Assembly (NCBI GenBank): GCA_963920635.1
Contig: OY987298.1
Span: forward strand, 107,203,309-107,267,308
DNA: 64,000 nt
DNA from: Pseudeuparius sepicola
Lineage: Eukaryota > Arthropoda > Insecta > Coleoptera > Anthribidae
Reading direction: 5' to 3'
Positions 33,101 through 46,146 of the stretch are shown here, one piece after another. The first letter of the stretch is position 1, and the number at the start of each line of letters is the position of its first letter. The position numbers and the translations under genes are program-made. Under the pieces are notes generated by a model. The model was not told the DNA's origin, made no database searches, and saw only the letters and a list, made by a program, of their open reading frames with translations.

Positions 33101-33640
33101 AATATATAGACTTAAAATTTGGTGTAGTATGTAATCTTGAATTGCTTTTGGACAAATTTGCTCTACGCGGGGTGAAAATGAGATGAAAATAATTATGTAA
33201 AAGTATTTAATTTGTAGCCAAGGACATTAGTACCTACATAATCATTACTAGAGAGCATTTTCTACAACTTTCTAAAGTGGGGGTGGTTGTGAGGGGTAGG
33301 GGCGAATTTGAAAATAGGTAGCAAGCGATATATCGTTTTCTGTATTTTAGGAGGCAAGGAATTCAGTTTTAGCATTCTTTCTCTAAAATTCTAAAAAGTG
33401 AAATATGTTGATATATTCTGGGATTTGTGTGCAGTGTTGAAGTTTACTCTGAAATAATCGATTTAAAAAGTGATGTGGAAGTAGGGATTCCATTGGCAGC
33501 GGCTTTTTTAAATTCGTCTGCTTGCTTGATAATTTTCTCATTGGATAAGTAGGCATAGACTGAAGTAGATGAATGTCATATTCTATTCAACCTAACCTAT
33601 ATCTTTGACATAGTCATATCAGCGAGAGGTGTAGTAGATA
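30190..33640. other. Long stretch without supported genes
   Basis: AT-rich. Small features only: at 32821-33055 short imperfect repeats (GTTTCAGGGAG twice) and two little dyads around ATTTTCGAAAGGG and CATTTTCGGAAG. The plus-strand frame at 31906-32211 lacks any domain. Confidence 0.5.
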
Positions 33641-33649
33641 GTGATGTCA

Positions 33650-34170
33650 AAGATAGGTACATTTTGGTATTACCGGTACCGAGTATTACTAAAACAAATA
33701 GCGGGTACTTTATACCCGGTACCGGTACTCCGGTATTTGGTAGGTATAGGTTGTTTGACAGAGCTTAGGCGTTTGAGTATTAAAACTTAACACAGGAAAT
33801 GATGAAATTATTCATTGAAACTTGCGATAAATATCAGCTCATCCTAAACTAAATGAGCCAAAGGGAATTGGTTACTTTACATACTAATCAATGAGTTGAT
33901 TACTATGTATTAATATAGCAATATTAAGTTCACACTTTATTCCAACTAGATAGTGTGGATAGTTTGTAAACTAGCCAAAAAAACTCGGCTAATTTGAGTA
34001 ATTTTCTGGTGGTTTGTACTTTGGCGACAAATCTTGTATAGTTTGTAAACTAGCTAGATAGTATACAAACTAACCAATATTCGTAGCTATTTTAGTAAAG
34101 AGATGATTTTCCATCAAAATAACCAGACTGTTTTTTTGTTTGTCTACTATCTAGCTAGTCTATAAACGAG
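33650..34170. repeat. Clusters of short palindromic motifs
   Basis: 33670-33740 contains GGTACCGG-type motifs (TTACCGGTACCGAG and CCGGTACCGGTACTCCGG). 33958-34170 contains ATAGTTTGTAAACTAGC at 33959 and 34038, followed by an inverted version (GATAGTATACAAACTAACC), and CTATCTAGCTAGTCTATAAACGAG near 34147. These look like degraded terminal or subterminal repeats; no element boundary can be set. Confidence 0.45.
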
Positions 34171-37100
34171 CCAAGTAAAGACTTTAACAGCAACATAATA
34201 TAATCATAGGAGATTAAATCTACTCTATTACCATACTAATGACAAAATAGATCATCCCCTCCCTCTTTCTATAGTACGAGAATGGGCAGGTTTACAAGTT
34301 GAACAAAATATTCCTCTTGGAGATCTAAAAATGTCTTCTAAAGCTTATATATACGAGACCAAAATTAGTCTGAACAACTGAATGTGAATGTGCCTATTTA
34401 TAAAACTGTCGGCATCTCATACACTCCTAAATCAACACTTTACTAAGACCAGCCGCGCGTTCCGCTCATCCTCAATGTGCAAAGATTTCCCGCGCTGCAT
34501 TCATAATAATTACGGCTTTAAAAATTCGCAAAAGGCATACATAACGGCGCTACGTGCCTTCCCGCTTTGCAGGTCCAGCAGCGTAATGAAAACGACCAAG
34601 ACCTTCTTTTGCAGCTGCACGTATAGTTTGAGCAGGCTGGTAAATCTTTTGAATAGGAGGAATTTTATTTTGCCCCGCCATGGAAATTCTGCTCTAATCA
34701 TGCGCGTAGCTTGCGGCCACGTCCTCGCAGGAAGACCCCCTATTGTTAGACTGTTCGATCATCTGTCAAGGGGTACACTTAGATATTGCCGTGCAATATA
34801 ATAAATTTGACTGACGACACCAACACCGAGCACCTGAAGCAATCCGCATTAACAAGGTCATGAAGTAGGAAGCTATTAACGCAGATATGCGTATTTCCTA
34901 AAATTTATGATTAGAGACTAAGCTAAGAGAAATGGCATCGTTAAATTGATTTATAAGTCGTGAATGGAAAAAAATAATTTGATACTAATTGAGCAACGCC
35001 GCCAACTGCCTCTTTCATTCGAATATTAATATCTAATCTTCCGTTAGTAATTAATTGAAGCTTATCCGCAAAGTTTAATGTTAAAAATCCCTTTATTATT
35101 AAGGTACACAACACTACACATTCACACACACTCTTACTTAATTGTCAAACTTTAACATTTTCAACGTCATTCCCGACAGCCGAAGTTGACGGTATTTGCA
35201 TGTCCAACCAACTAAAACCAAATACACAAAGAACCTACTGCAACGATAGCTTCCACGCAAGCTTTAAACACGCGTTCTCATTCGCGTCAGCCAGTGCGGT
35301 GGAGGTGGAAAGTTCAATAACCTCTCGACTCTCGAACGCTACAGAAAAGCTAGCGGCCGGCATAGCTTACATTGTACTGTGGGCGCAGTCGGAGTCAACG
35401 CCGCATTTGCCATAGGCACAGACCCGTTAGCATAGATCTGTGCTATAGGCATAACATATTGTTGGTTTGATATATGATATATAAGATAATTTTTAGCGTT
35501 TTTGATATACCTAGGTAACTAAACTACCTGCTTCCTGTTTAAAAATTCAAGAATTACATTTTGTCATTTTACATTGTTTTGGTTTAGGGGAAGCACTGAT
35601 TCCCTTGCTTCCATGGACTGCACGCCCCTGCTTCACGCATAGAGTGAAGATTCGAAATATTTTTTTTCTACTCCCACATGCATATTTGCCATTTCCTCTA
35701 CAACCTACAGAATAGATAAGGAGGCAATTCAGTGCCAAACTGAATGGATATGATTTCATTTCCATCCCATAGGGCGGATATGAAAACTTGTTTTGACGTG
35801 CTGAAAAATCATGACTAGTTACTGCAGGAGTGTATTTTATTAATTCGATTTAATTTTATATTTTCTATTAGTACAAAATATACAGAGTGCCTCACTTAAT
35901 AGCGAAACAACCTTATAACTTCTTTAATTTTTAACCGATCCGAATGAAATTTTTACCAAAGGTAGACGGCATTGGTGCCTACTTATTTCCAAAAAAAAAT
36001 AGTCGCCTACTCCATAGTCGACGCCACCTGAGATGCCACAATCGAGGCTAAAAATCCGAAATTCATATTAGGCATTTAAAAAAAATACTAAAAAGAGTGA
36101 TCAGAATCGATCCAGAACCCTAAATCAAAAATTTTGTCAAAATCAAAAAATACTAAATAAAAAAAATTAAGTTCAAAAATAGCAATTTAATAATTTTCTG
36201 CGGTTAGAAAAGTGTGCCATGGAAGTTTTGAAGACAAGTTGTTTGCTGTCATGTCTATTGTCATTCATTACCTTACACATGCACAGCTTGTCCGACACGC
36301 GCGGATCGTCAAACAACTTTTTTATTTGGTATGGAAAGGCCTGAATTATTGACGGAAAATTACTAATTAACTTTGAAATCCACTACATGTGGTAACTCTT
36401 ACTTTCTATGTTGAGAAAAAAGTTTAAAATAAAACTTAAACGGTACGAAATCTTCTACAATTATTGTAGTAGATTAACTTGCACATAATATGGCTTGTTC
36501 CATATGCCCGGGTCTCAATACAACCAAAAACAAAAAAACTTTGGTTGACACCTCGAAGCTATATATTTTAATAAAAAAATAAATTTCTGCGAAAAAACAC
36601 CCTGTATGAATAGTTTGACTGTAGAAACAGAAAAATTTGTTGTTATTTCAGTAAGTATTGTACACATTTATATTCCCGAATAAAGAAAAAATTTTACTCC
36701 TAAGAAAAACAGGGAATGGAAAACAATTTCAATTACATACTCGTCAGTTCTTTTGATTGTCACATCAGTTTTAATTACATAACGTTAAAGCAAGTACAAA
36801 GTGTACACAAATTCACCAATTACCAAGAAAAACGTGTGGCGTAGAATAGAATATCGCTTTTCAAGATTTTCCTCGGGAAATCCTGAATAATGTAAAATTG
36901 CTCTTTCAAGAAAACTTCTTTGTATTGAACAATATGTAAAATATTTTGAGCACTTGCTGTAGGAAAAACACAATATGTCCAGTGTTTGAAGTTTTCAGAT
37001 TGTTTGGTGTTTTGCTGTTAAATAAAATCTTGTATTAGTAGCGCAAAATGTATACACTCTGGATTTTTTCCTTTAAAAAAAAGGTTTATCAGTACCTGCA

Positions 37101-37979
37101 AGAGTGTCAGTTTTATCATATTTTTGCACTTAGCAAAACACATAAATGACGAATCGTGCATTTACAAAACACAGAAATGGCGAATGTAATAAAACTAAAA
37201 TGTGAAGAAATAAAATTTAAAAAATATACATACAGATGTTGACTGAAGAGTTAATCCAATGATACAGGTCTTGCCATACCAAATACGATCCGGGCATAAT
37301 GGACAAGCTGTATTTAACTCCTACAATAATTTGTAGGAGTTTACTTTTCTTAACATATTGGATTTCCGAGAGGTATTGTTTGGTTGTCTTTTTGTTTGCA
37401 GTTTAATAATTACATGAATGGTGATTCATAGAGAAAAATAGTATGAAATAAAAGTTGTTTGACAACCTGCACATATATGAGACAAGCTTGTAATCTAATC
37501 TCCCACGATTGTAGAATATTTCGTAATATTTTATTTTTATTTGAAACTTTTTTCTAAAATTAGAAATAAAGGAATTGAATAATGAAAACCATCCTAAATG
37601 GGACAACCTGTATAGTAACGATATTTCTGTAGTTAGGGTATCCATATATTTTTTACACCAAAACTTTTGGAAGTATTGCTAGGCCACGAAATTTTATCCA
37701 AATACCAAAAATGCCCTAAAATGTTTGAAAAAGATACTTATATTATGCTTCTGATTGTGGATTTATTTATACCCACTCATCACCGCCAACTGCCTTATAA
37801 TATAAGGCGTAACGACTCCAGTGAGATCAAGAAGGAGGAGAGGTTTTAATGGGTGTGGGGTGTGACTCCCACACTATCACGCAACTTCTAGTTCGCGTGG
37901 TGTCCATAAAGTATTTCTTCTCCTCTTGTAAAAAAACGCTCATCAAGAATCTTGTAATATACTATATTAACATTTAATA
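34171..37979. other. No supported gene
   Basis: Two long frames (plus 34388-34801, minus 34510-34701) overlap each other and lack domains. 35160-35415 is somewhat less AT-rich with an uninterrupted frame of 71 codons, also without homology I recognise. Solitary TACAGAGTG/CACCCTGTA ends occur near 35880 and 36600 but do not pair convincingly. Confidence 0.45.
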
Positions 37980-38605
37980 TACAGGTTGTTTCTAAAATGT
38001 TATTTTGAAAAAAAAATCTATAAACATGGGTCCGAAAATGCATAATAAGGGTATTAAAGGTACAATTTGAAAAACATATTTTTGGCAATAACTTCTACAG
38101 ATGTTATGCAATTTCTTTAGTCGCTAAGGTGCAAAAATTTCGTGTAAAAACAATTTATTCCCATCGCCCAGAGGCGGAGGGGCGAGGTAGCACAATGAAT
38201 TTTATACTCGTAACATTTTTGAGGTTATCTTTTTGGTCTGGCAGGTTCATCATTTTAGTGCATCTTTTCATTTTGCAACAAAAGGGTAGGTACTCTTGTT
38301 CTATAAGGATATAATCAAATTTTACAGAATAAAAAATTGTACCATTTAATGTGACAAAAAATTTCTTATGAATAATGTACCAAATTTTTTTCGCGACTAA
38401 AGGACTGCACCAAGTTTCATTTTTTAAATTGCATAAATTCTGTAGAAGTTATTGCCAAAAATATGTTTTTCAAATTGTACCTTTATCACCCTGTAACTTT
38501 CTTATTATGCATTTTCGGACCCATGTTTATAGGACACTTTTTGTTCAAAATAACATTTTCTACTTGTCATATTACGTTGGCAACATAATTTAGAAACACC
38601 CTGTA
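37980..38605. mobile_element. 626-bp MITE, TACAGG ends, TA-flanked
   Basis: The left end TACAGGTTGTTTCTAAAATG and the right end ending GAAACACCCTGTA bracket two arms of about 130 and 180 bp (37980-38110 and 38425-38605) that share TATTTTTGGCAATAACTTCT in inverted orientation. TA sits outside both ends (37978-37979, 38606-38607). Confidence 0.85.
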
Positions 38606-39674
38606 TATAGATATGTAAGCATTTTAAAGCATGTTTTTTAACTCTATCAACGATTTTAGAGGAGGCTTGCAAAGGCCATCCAAATTCACAATAATTATTA
38701 TTGGCTTGCTTTGTCAGGGGTAGGCCAAGAGTTTCACTAGGTACGCCATAGCGATCCGAAATGAGTCTGATTCACAGCTCTTCTAATGAATGACATTACT
38801 GCTAACGAACAGGGCTTGTTATACTAGAAAATCGTGACCCACATAACAGCATATATTATTTTTAGTAGATGATGCAATTGCAATGTGTTTAAAATAGTAA
38901 TAGTAGGTACACCCCCAGTTACTATCAGGTGCACCGCGATATTAATATTTAGAAATATGTACTCCAAATGATGTGCTACATTTGTCCGATTTTATGCAAT
39001 GCAGAGGGTTTTATATTAACTATCTTTAAACTAAAATTTTCTACAAATGTGGTATTTAGTAAATGGTCATTTTGCCCTCTCTTTATAGACTGGCAACATT
39101 TTGAGGAAGTTGCGGTTCTACTCTGCGAACAATATCGCCTTTGAGAACTTCAATTATTGTTTCTGGATCATTGATGCTGACATTTTCCAATCCATCCAAT
39201 TGAAGTGTCCGAGTCGATTACGAAGAAATAAAATATGAGATACCTACATTTGAGGTTATAAAAATTTTAAATGCTTCGCTCTTCAGAGACGTGTATAAAC
39301 AAGTTCTTCTATGAGGTGTATATTTGCCTGTCACCGAGAAATTTAATATGACAACTCTTAATACAAAACCCGATGGATGGTTACAAAAGTGAAGAACAAA
39401 GAATGTGCTTAAACGATAATCGACTTCTTTGATCGCTTGATATGGTGATACTTACGCAAATCCTTGAACAACGTTTATAAAGCTCATCGATTTTTTAAAT
39501 GGATATCTTAGGGAATAACTAACAGCCGGCAACGCCTATGATTTAGGTAGTACCTATACTGTGTAAATTGGTTGTCTAAATGGCGGCAAATACCTATACA
39601 TCGTTTCTAAGTTTCGATAATATTTTGTGCTCGAAATAATTGTTGCAAAAAATAATTAGAACCATTCTTTCGTA
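38606..39674. other. No supported gene; short minus-strand frame 39083-39205
   Basis: On the minus strand about 40 codons ending at 39083 read LENVSINDPETIIEVLKGDI and VEPQLPQNVASL before a stop. This looks protein-like, perhaps a transposon C-terminus, but there is no domain match and a stop lies directly upstream. Confidence 0.25.
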
Positions 39675-40934
39675 TACAGGATGATTCAGTCGATACGTAA
39701 AAAATTTTAACCACAGGTAGAAAAAATTGCTTAATATGAATCCGAAATTAAAAAATTTTCAAAAGTCAACAAAAAATAATTAAAATATTTTCCGAATTGT
39801 ATTAAAACCCCTTCTTAACGGCGCTTTCCAAGTCAGCTGGTAAGATCGTCAAGACTTGTGCGCATTTGCCAATTGCACAACATATCGTAAATTTACTTGT
39901 TTTTTACTTGTTCACAGAAATTATTTCAAAAATGTAGAAATTCTGAGAAAATCCTAAAAGGTCGATATTTTTTGTGTATTTTAAATTTTCAGGGAAACAT
40001 TTTTCTGTTGTGGCGATAAAAACATCACGGTTTAACTTAATTTATTATCTTTCCGACTCGCTTTTTAATTTTATATTATAATGTCCAAAAATGTATTGAG
40101 AACTAACACTGTGCACAAAATTGTGTATTTTAAATTTTCAGGGAAACATTTTTTGTTGTGGCGATAAAAACATCACGGTTTAACTTAATTTATTATCTTT
40201 CCGACTCGCTTTTTAATTATATATTATAATGTCCAAAAATGTATTGAGAACTAACACTGTGCACAAAATGCCACCAGATTAAAGTCACAAGTTTATTCTG
40301 TTCGTGAGCGTCAGATCTTAGCATCTCCTAGCCCGTAGGTATAATAAATCTGTTGTGATACAGTAATAAGGCCACTCCCGTATAATAAAACTGCCAATTT
40401 ATGATGGGATACTTCCGTAAGATTGTAGCAATAATTTTCTCGTGCAGCAGGCGGGTTCTACCTGCGCTGTCGCCTGTCGTACACGGAATGTGAGAGCACG
40501 AGCATGGTATCCAAGAATCTGGCGGTACCAGCGGTTTACAGCGTCGATCCACGGAAAGAGTACCTACAGACGCACGTGCACGTACACTTCTCCCTGCCTT
40601 CCACTCGACATTAGCGGACCTGGACGTGACGGGTGGCCGGGTGGCGGTAGTACTGACGGTGTCGGCGGGCGCGCGGCGGCCGCCCGGCCTGCCGCGGAGG
40701 GGACGTTCACCGGATCAAAATCAGCTGTCTACGCAGCTAGTGGGCTGTTGGAACGGGTGATGCACACTGGCAATGCAGCGCGTCGCCTACCGGAGCGCCG
40801 AGTTACTGACGACTACGGTTGATTTGCCCCATGTTTTAGATTTTTAGAATTGTTTTCGCATTTTCCTTTTTAGTAGGGATCCGTCCCCTACTGTGTGGTT
40901 AAAACTTTTTACATCATGACTGAATCACCCCGTA
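39675..40934. mobile_element. 1.26-kb element with ~40-bp TIRs, TA-flanked
   Basis: The left end TACAGGATGATTCAGTC runs on to TTTTAACCACA; the right end is its reverse complement (GACTGAATCACCCCGTA). TA lies on both sides (39673-39674, 40935-40936). Inside are a tandem duplication (39973-40269) and a GC-rich part (40430-40830) with open frames on both strands but no recognisable domain. The GC-rich part may be captured foreign sequence. Confidence 0.83.
39973..40269. repeat. 149-bp tandem duplication
   Basis: 39973-40121 and 40122-40269 are nearly identical; differences are a single-base loss near 40150 and one substitution in the TTTTAATTTTATATT/TTTTAATTATATATT segment. The duplication is recent. 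Confidence 0.93.
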
Positions 40935-40936
40935 TA

Positions 40937-43190
40937 TTGCTTCGCGTGCAAGCTATGTGGGTAATATCACCACGCCCTCGTGTTCTCCGAGTAAAATGAA
41001 CACGTCAACTTCCACCCCCGAAACATGAATTTATTGCGTGTATTTTCGGATATCTTGCTCCCAACAAAGCGATTACGGGACAACGGTGCCCGGCTACAGT
41101 CTTGATAATATAAAAATTTGTTTTCCTTGAGCTCAGCTTTGAAAGAAAATATTAATCGTCGCGACGAAAATCACACGAACGGTATAAAACCCTTGTCTAG
41201 ATGGATAGACAAGGGTAAAACTAAATTCGTTAGGTACATACATGCGAAAGCACATTAATACATAACTGTCGTCAAAAGAAATCACGAAAAGAAAACTTTG
41301 GTTTCATTATCGCCTGCCACATTAAACAATTAAAAAAAAGAAGTTAAAAAACAAAGAGTTTTATAAATCCCTGTTTACAGCTTCATACCACCAGAAATTA
41401 ATTAACGAGATCTGTCATAAGCATATCTATGAATAAGGCGGAGCAGCTCGAGATTATACAAAGCAACCGCATGTATTATTATTAGGCTGAGAGTTTAAAC
41501 GTGAACAATAATAAATTGAACACGAAAATGGTGTCAGGTGTGGGGTGCAACCAAATTAAATATAAATTATTATGGAAGATAATATCTGCTAGCTGTGGCG
41601 GACGGGTTTCCAATAAATGATGACTTAAATAAATATTTGAAAATCAAGTTTTTAGCGTAATGTAAATCAAAATAAAAGATATTTTAACCATACTTTTAAC
41701 GGTGATGTTTACCAAGACCATTCAGCGAGTTCTCATCACCGATCGATCCAGGTCAATTGCTTTAGGGCGACCTGACGCCGTTTCTAGTCGTCCTAAAGCA
41801 ATTGACCGGGACCGAGATATCTACATCTCAACATGTGTCGAACACATTTTAGAGATATCTCTGCACAAAAGAAATACACCCCCTATTCCGAAATCGTCAC
41901 TCTTTTTTTGTTCGACTATAACTTTTAAAACGGTTCACTAAATACTCATCTTATAAAAATCATTTTGTATTGTAATAACTATTGTATCTATTACGTTTTA
42001 ATTCATTTTGAAGAGAATCTTGGCAGTCATGGTGATGCTGTGTATTATACTATACAGTAAATGTGCACTTCTTATACTTACTCTCGTATAAAAAATTTTG
42101 CTTTGGACAGGAAAACTCACCTGCAAAGAAAATAATAATTAATATAAAGAATTTGCAGAAAACAGCAAACATATTATATTATACGGGTTATTCGGGAATT
42201 GGGTGTACATGACGCTACCACATGATTCGCACGTGAAGTGACGATTTTCTTAATACAATTCTTGGCCCTCTGATGAGACAGAGTCCCACAGATTGGAGTT
42301 AGTATTATACAATTTTTAGGTAACTTTTCGTGTTAGTCTAATTATATAAAATTTGTAGGCAACTTGTAGTGAGAGAGGGCACCAAGGGGGAGCCCATAAC
42401 TTTACAAATCATTTTGTTACTTATCTCCAAAAATAATACATGATAAGTAAAAAGTATAATAAATTATATGCCACACAAAAAAATTAAGATGGTTGTCATG
42501 GCAATAAAGTTGTTTAAGCTAAGACAAATTGAAAGCCGCCAATTTATGGCAAAAAATATATTATTGATACATTTTGTTGAAGTTGCGAATATTGTAGGAA
42601 ATAAAAGCAACTTTTCATACTTTTACTCGTTTTTATGTTATTGACCCCCTATCAAACTAAAATAAAATGACCAACCAATTTTCAAGTTCGAATTGAAATA
42701 TATGCATATAGGCTAGCGGAATGAATACGGGAAACTTCTGATTTTAACTAATCTTATTATGTTTCTTCATTTTTATGCACAATAATAATTTAAGAAAAAC
42801 TTGAGCTTGGCGAAATAACCTAAAACAAAACCAATAAAAGAATCCAATATAGAACTTACATAAGCCAACTCTAGCAGCATTTTCATATTACGAAATAAGA
42901 GGGGAATATTTTAATTTAGAGAAGTTTATTTGGAGATAACTATGGCGAAAGCCGGTTCCTTATCCTTTTTCATCCTTTAATTTGGCCGTCTAGACAGGAT
43001 TATTAGCGAGGAGGAAGTTGGCCTGTATTTTCTGAGTGCACATAAAAGTGCAAATACGGTCTTCCATAAAGAAGGTCCAATACGAGGATTCCCTACTTGC
43101 AGAGCAGTCGACAAATGGACTGGGTTTTTCTTCGAATTATTGAAAATGAAAAGAGATGCTAACTTGATATCTACTGTCGAAGTCTTTATA
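40937..43190. other. No gene; one hairpin at 41751-41807
   Basis: GGTCAATTGCTTTAGGGCGACC (41751-41772) pairs with 41787-41807 across a short loop. The rest is AT-rich with nothing supported. Confidence 0.5.
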
Positions 43191-43830
43191 CAGGGTGATA
43201 CAAGTTAAGTGCGCACAATTATTGATAACTCCATACAATAGTTATATTTATGTACCAAGTCACTGCGAAGTTCAACTTTTTATGACTCGTGTGAAATTTA
43301 GTTGCCGAGGCCTCTGGCCGAGGTAAATAAACCACATGAGTCATAAAAAGAACTTCAGTGCCGAGGTACATATTATATTTTTTTAAATCGGAAAAAAAAG
43401 TTTTATGGGGCAAGAAAATAATCATACGGGATCACCCGTCCATGAACCGATTGCGCGCGGCGTTGCTTGACTTCGACGACTGCTCTACCTAGGTCAAATA
43501 TCACAAGACACGGCGCCTTCAGAAAAACCAAACTGCTGCTTGTTGTGCAGCCTCCATAACAAATCTATTGATATTCAAACCTATACTAAAATATTTGTAC
43601 TGAAAGATTGCGCTGCTATATAGGTAACAATTTCGCAATGTGTACGAAAAGTTAAATGGGCCTTTATTGGCCGGGTTTTGAATATTTGGTCACTTTTGAT
43701 GGGCGATAGCTCCGCGTCTGACGTTTGATGTTTACATCTCGCGAAGGCCTACTTATTGAAAAAATCGTGCAATAATGGGCTACTTCAGTGCCGATTTCTG
43801 AGACACTTCAGTGCCGATTTCAAGAAAAAA
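43191..43830. mobile_element. TACAGGGTG-ended element with repeated CTTCAGTGCCGA, copy 1
   Basis: Begins CAGGGTGATACAAG after TA (43189-43190). An internal palindrome centres on the AACTTTTTATGACTC motif (43276-43350). The 12-mer CTTCAGTGCCGA occurs at 43353, 43783 and 43806. From about 43350 on it matches the reverse complement of 56118-57670. On the minus strand a short frame begins MEAAQQAAVWF, followed in this copy by a stop. The right end is not defined. Confidence 0.75.
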
Positions 43831-45461
43831 CTATTTAATTAGCAAACTAGTAGATTTTAGCGCCGATTATAATGAGATACCTACCTAAATAATCGAAAAA
43901 AAAATTAAAATTGTTTTTGAGTTTTTTGACAAATTAACTTTTACTAGGTATATTTCTTTACGAAATATATTGGAATTTAGAATGCAAACAGTTTCAACAA
44001 ACTTTTAGCTACAATGTACAATAAGGGAGCTATATGATATCCTACACAACACGAAAATTTGAATACAATTAGCGTGAATATGTGTATCAAAATATATTGA
44101 GAATAATTAGTGAAGGTAGGTACTGTGTAGACGGTTAGCGTAAATAATTTTTCTAATTTGGTCAGGAATCCGGCTAGGCAAAATATTTCATTTCATAACT
44201 AACCTCAAAAATGTACAGAATGTTATATATTCCCTGTTTAAATTTTTAAAGATATTCTCACGGGCTCGCCTGTGGCGGCACACCATCCATCAGCCAACTG
44301 TTGGCAGTTTAAAATGTTAGTAATTGAATTTATTTCAACGTATCGTTGTTTTGTTTCGGCGTTCTGCTTGACTCCAAACTTTATTTTGCGCCCGGGAGTG
44401 GTACTGTATAATTTATTACCTTGCATATTTTTACATATTTTGATTAATAACTGTACAGGGGAACGTCATTTGCTGTGTGCATAAATCACGAGAAATTTCA
44501 CGTTCTGTTTGTAACATACGTACGCACGACGACGCCGTATAATTAAAACTGCAATTGTTATAACAGTTGCATTAATATATATGCACCCGTACGTAGATAT
44601 TTTAATTTTCTATGTACAGGATGTCCGGCTGAAGGTGATACACACTTTAATTTTTTAATTTAATTTATTCTGCACGTTTTCAGATAAATTCTTGATTCAA
44701 AAACTGATGCAGTTTTTTCCAAGGAATCTAATATCGAAAAACAATGAACACTAACAAAAAAGTTATAATGAACTAACTTCTTTTCGAAATAATCAAAATG
44801 GCAGAAACTGTAATATTTTATTAAAATATGATAATACAAAACACAAATAGGTAATTTATTTATAACCTCGCACTTCCCGTTTAACCGAATACCTATTAGT
44901 ATTTTATTTAAAAAAATCTGGTTTTATTATATTTTGTATAGAATATAGGACAAAATGAGCTTTCCAAATGTACATTTGGACGCGCTGTATAATTGAGGTT
45001 ATCTCTTAGCGTTTTCGAGATATTACTATATTTATGTTTAGAGTAACCCAAATATGCAACACGTATATTTTGCATATTATATGCACTTAAAATATGGCAT
45101 ACTGTGCATAATTGAAAGAATTTAGGATAATTTAAATCTTTGGCAGGCGTTTCATTCATTTTTGGGAACAGGGGTCGGTGTCTAGGTAGGTACCTGCGGT
45201 TTTCCCAAAATAATATATGTAAATTATAATTTTATGGGCACTAATCCTGCTGATCTGAAAACGAATAAAGTAGGTATTTATACCTATTTAATAAAGTACA
45301 ATTATTATAATAATTGACAATAAATTATAGATAGGTAAATATTTGTATACGAAGGATAATCCATTTCTGCATTTTATTTCTGATTCTGCTTTAGAAGTGA
45401 TCACGTCGGCCTCGATTTGTGTTTGTTTTTTGTTGGGAGTTGTTGTATTTTACTAAGCAAA
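43831..45461. other. No supported gene
   Basis: AT-rich. A solitary TACAGGATGTCCGGC end near 44616 has no partner that I could find. Confidence 0.45.
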
Positions 45462-46146
45462 ATGCCCAAAGTCAATAGTGGGTCAGTGTGGATTAAGCCA
45501 TGAAAAGAACTAAGAATATATATGGGAAAAGTCTACTGTTCTGCGTGCGTTAAAATTGTAAGTATAGTTTTTGAGAATATTCAATATACAGGCTGTACCA
45601 ATGGTGCAAAATCGTTCGAAAGTTAAATTCTTCTTGGGATACCTATATTATGGAACCCCATATATTTTTTATTCGTTTGTCCATCTATATTTTTTCATCT
45701 AGAAAAATAAGACATATTATATCAACCGATTTCGCACCATTGGGACACCCAGGAATCACGACACTTTCATTTAACATTTCTATCGAAGTTCCTACCTACG
45801 TATCTACTGATATCCAGTTTAATAATTCAATTTTTCTTTCATTGCAGATTCCATGCGATAAAAAATTCCAAGTAGACCAACATGTGAAACTTCTACTCAT
45901 ATTGCCAAATTGAGTAAAATGAAATCTGGAGATGTGCCACAACCGACATTAACGCAATGTTTCCAACCAATGTCCAAAAATAATAATGAGCCAAATGAAA
46001 AAGACATCTTTAACCGAGACCTATGTCGTGCAATGATGGCGTCAAATATTCCGTTGTCAAAGTTATACGTAATCAAAACTTCACTTCTTTTCTCCAGAAG
46101 TATTGCAAATTTAATGTTCCAAGTGAAACAACACTATGAAATATGA
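45462..46146 (+). pseudogene. hAT/CGGBP1-like transposase N-terminal part, two exons, broken
   Basis: Exon 1 (45462-45557) reads MPKVNSGSVWIKP, an in-frame stop, then GKVYCSACVKI up to a GTAAGT donor. After an intron ending TTGCAG (45847), exon 2 continues in phase with IPCDKKFQVDQHV. A one-base loss then shifts the frame to TSTHIAKLSKMKSGDVPQPT, and NRDLCRAMMASNIPLSKL follows. A second shift near 46065 gives NFTSFLQKYCKFNVPSETTL. The Cys pair, the Q-H/H pattern and the FN-x-DLC-x-A-I-P segment match the zinc-finger start of hAT-derived CGGBP1-like proteins. The family bind DNA; this copy is dead and truncated. A MITE sits in the intron. Confidence 0.6.
45589..45751. mobile_element. 163-bp MITE in the pseudogene intron
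   Basis: The left end CAGGCTGTACCAATGGTGCA follows TA; the right end, CGCACCATTGGGACACCC at 45733-45750, is inverted to it with mismatches. Its right outer end has drifted away from the CCTGTA form. Confidence 0.65.

Noticed and set aside
34388..34801. 137-codon plus-strand frame
   Set aside because: No domain, no repeat context, and an overlapping frame on the other strand; likely chance in a less AT-rich stretch.
35200..35415. 71-codon frame in a less AT-rich patch
   Set aside because: No domain, no splice or promoter evidence; kept only as a note in the gap description.
40442..40822. 126-codon Arg/Gly-rich frame
   Set aside because: GC-rich DNA opens frames on both strands here; composition is low-complexity and no domain is recognised.
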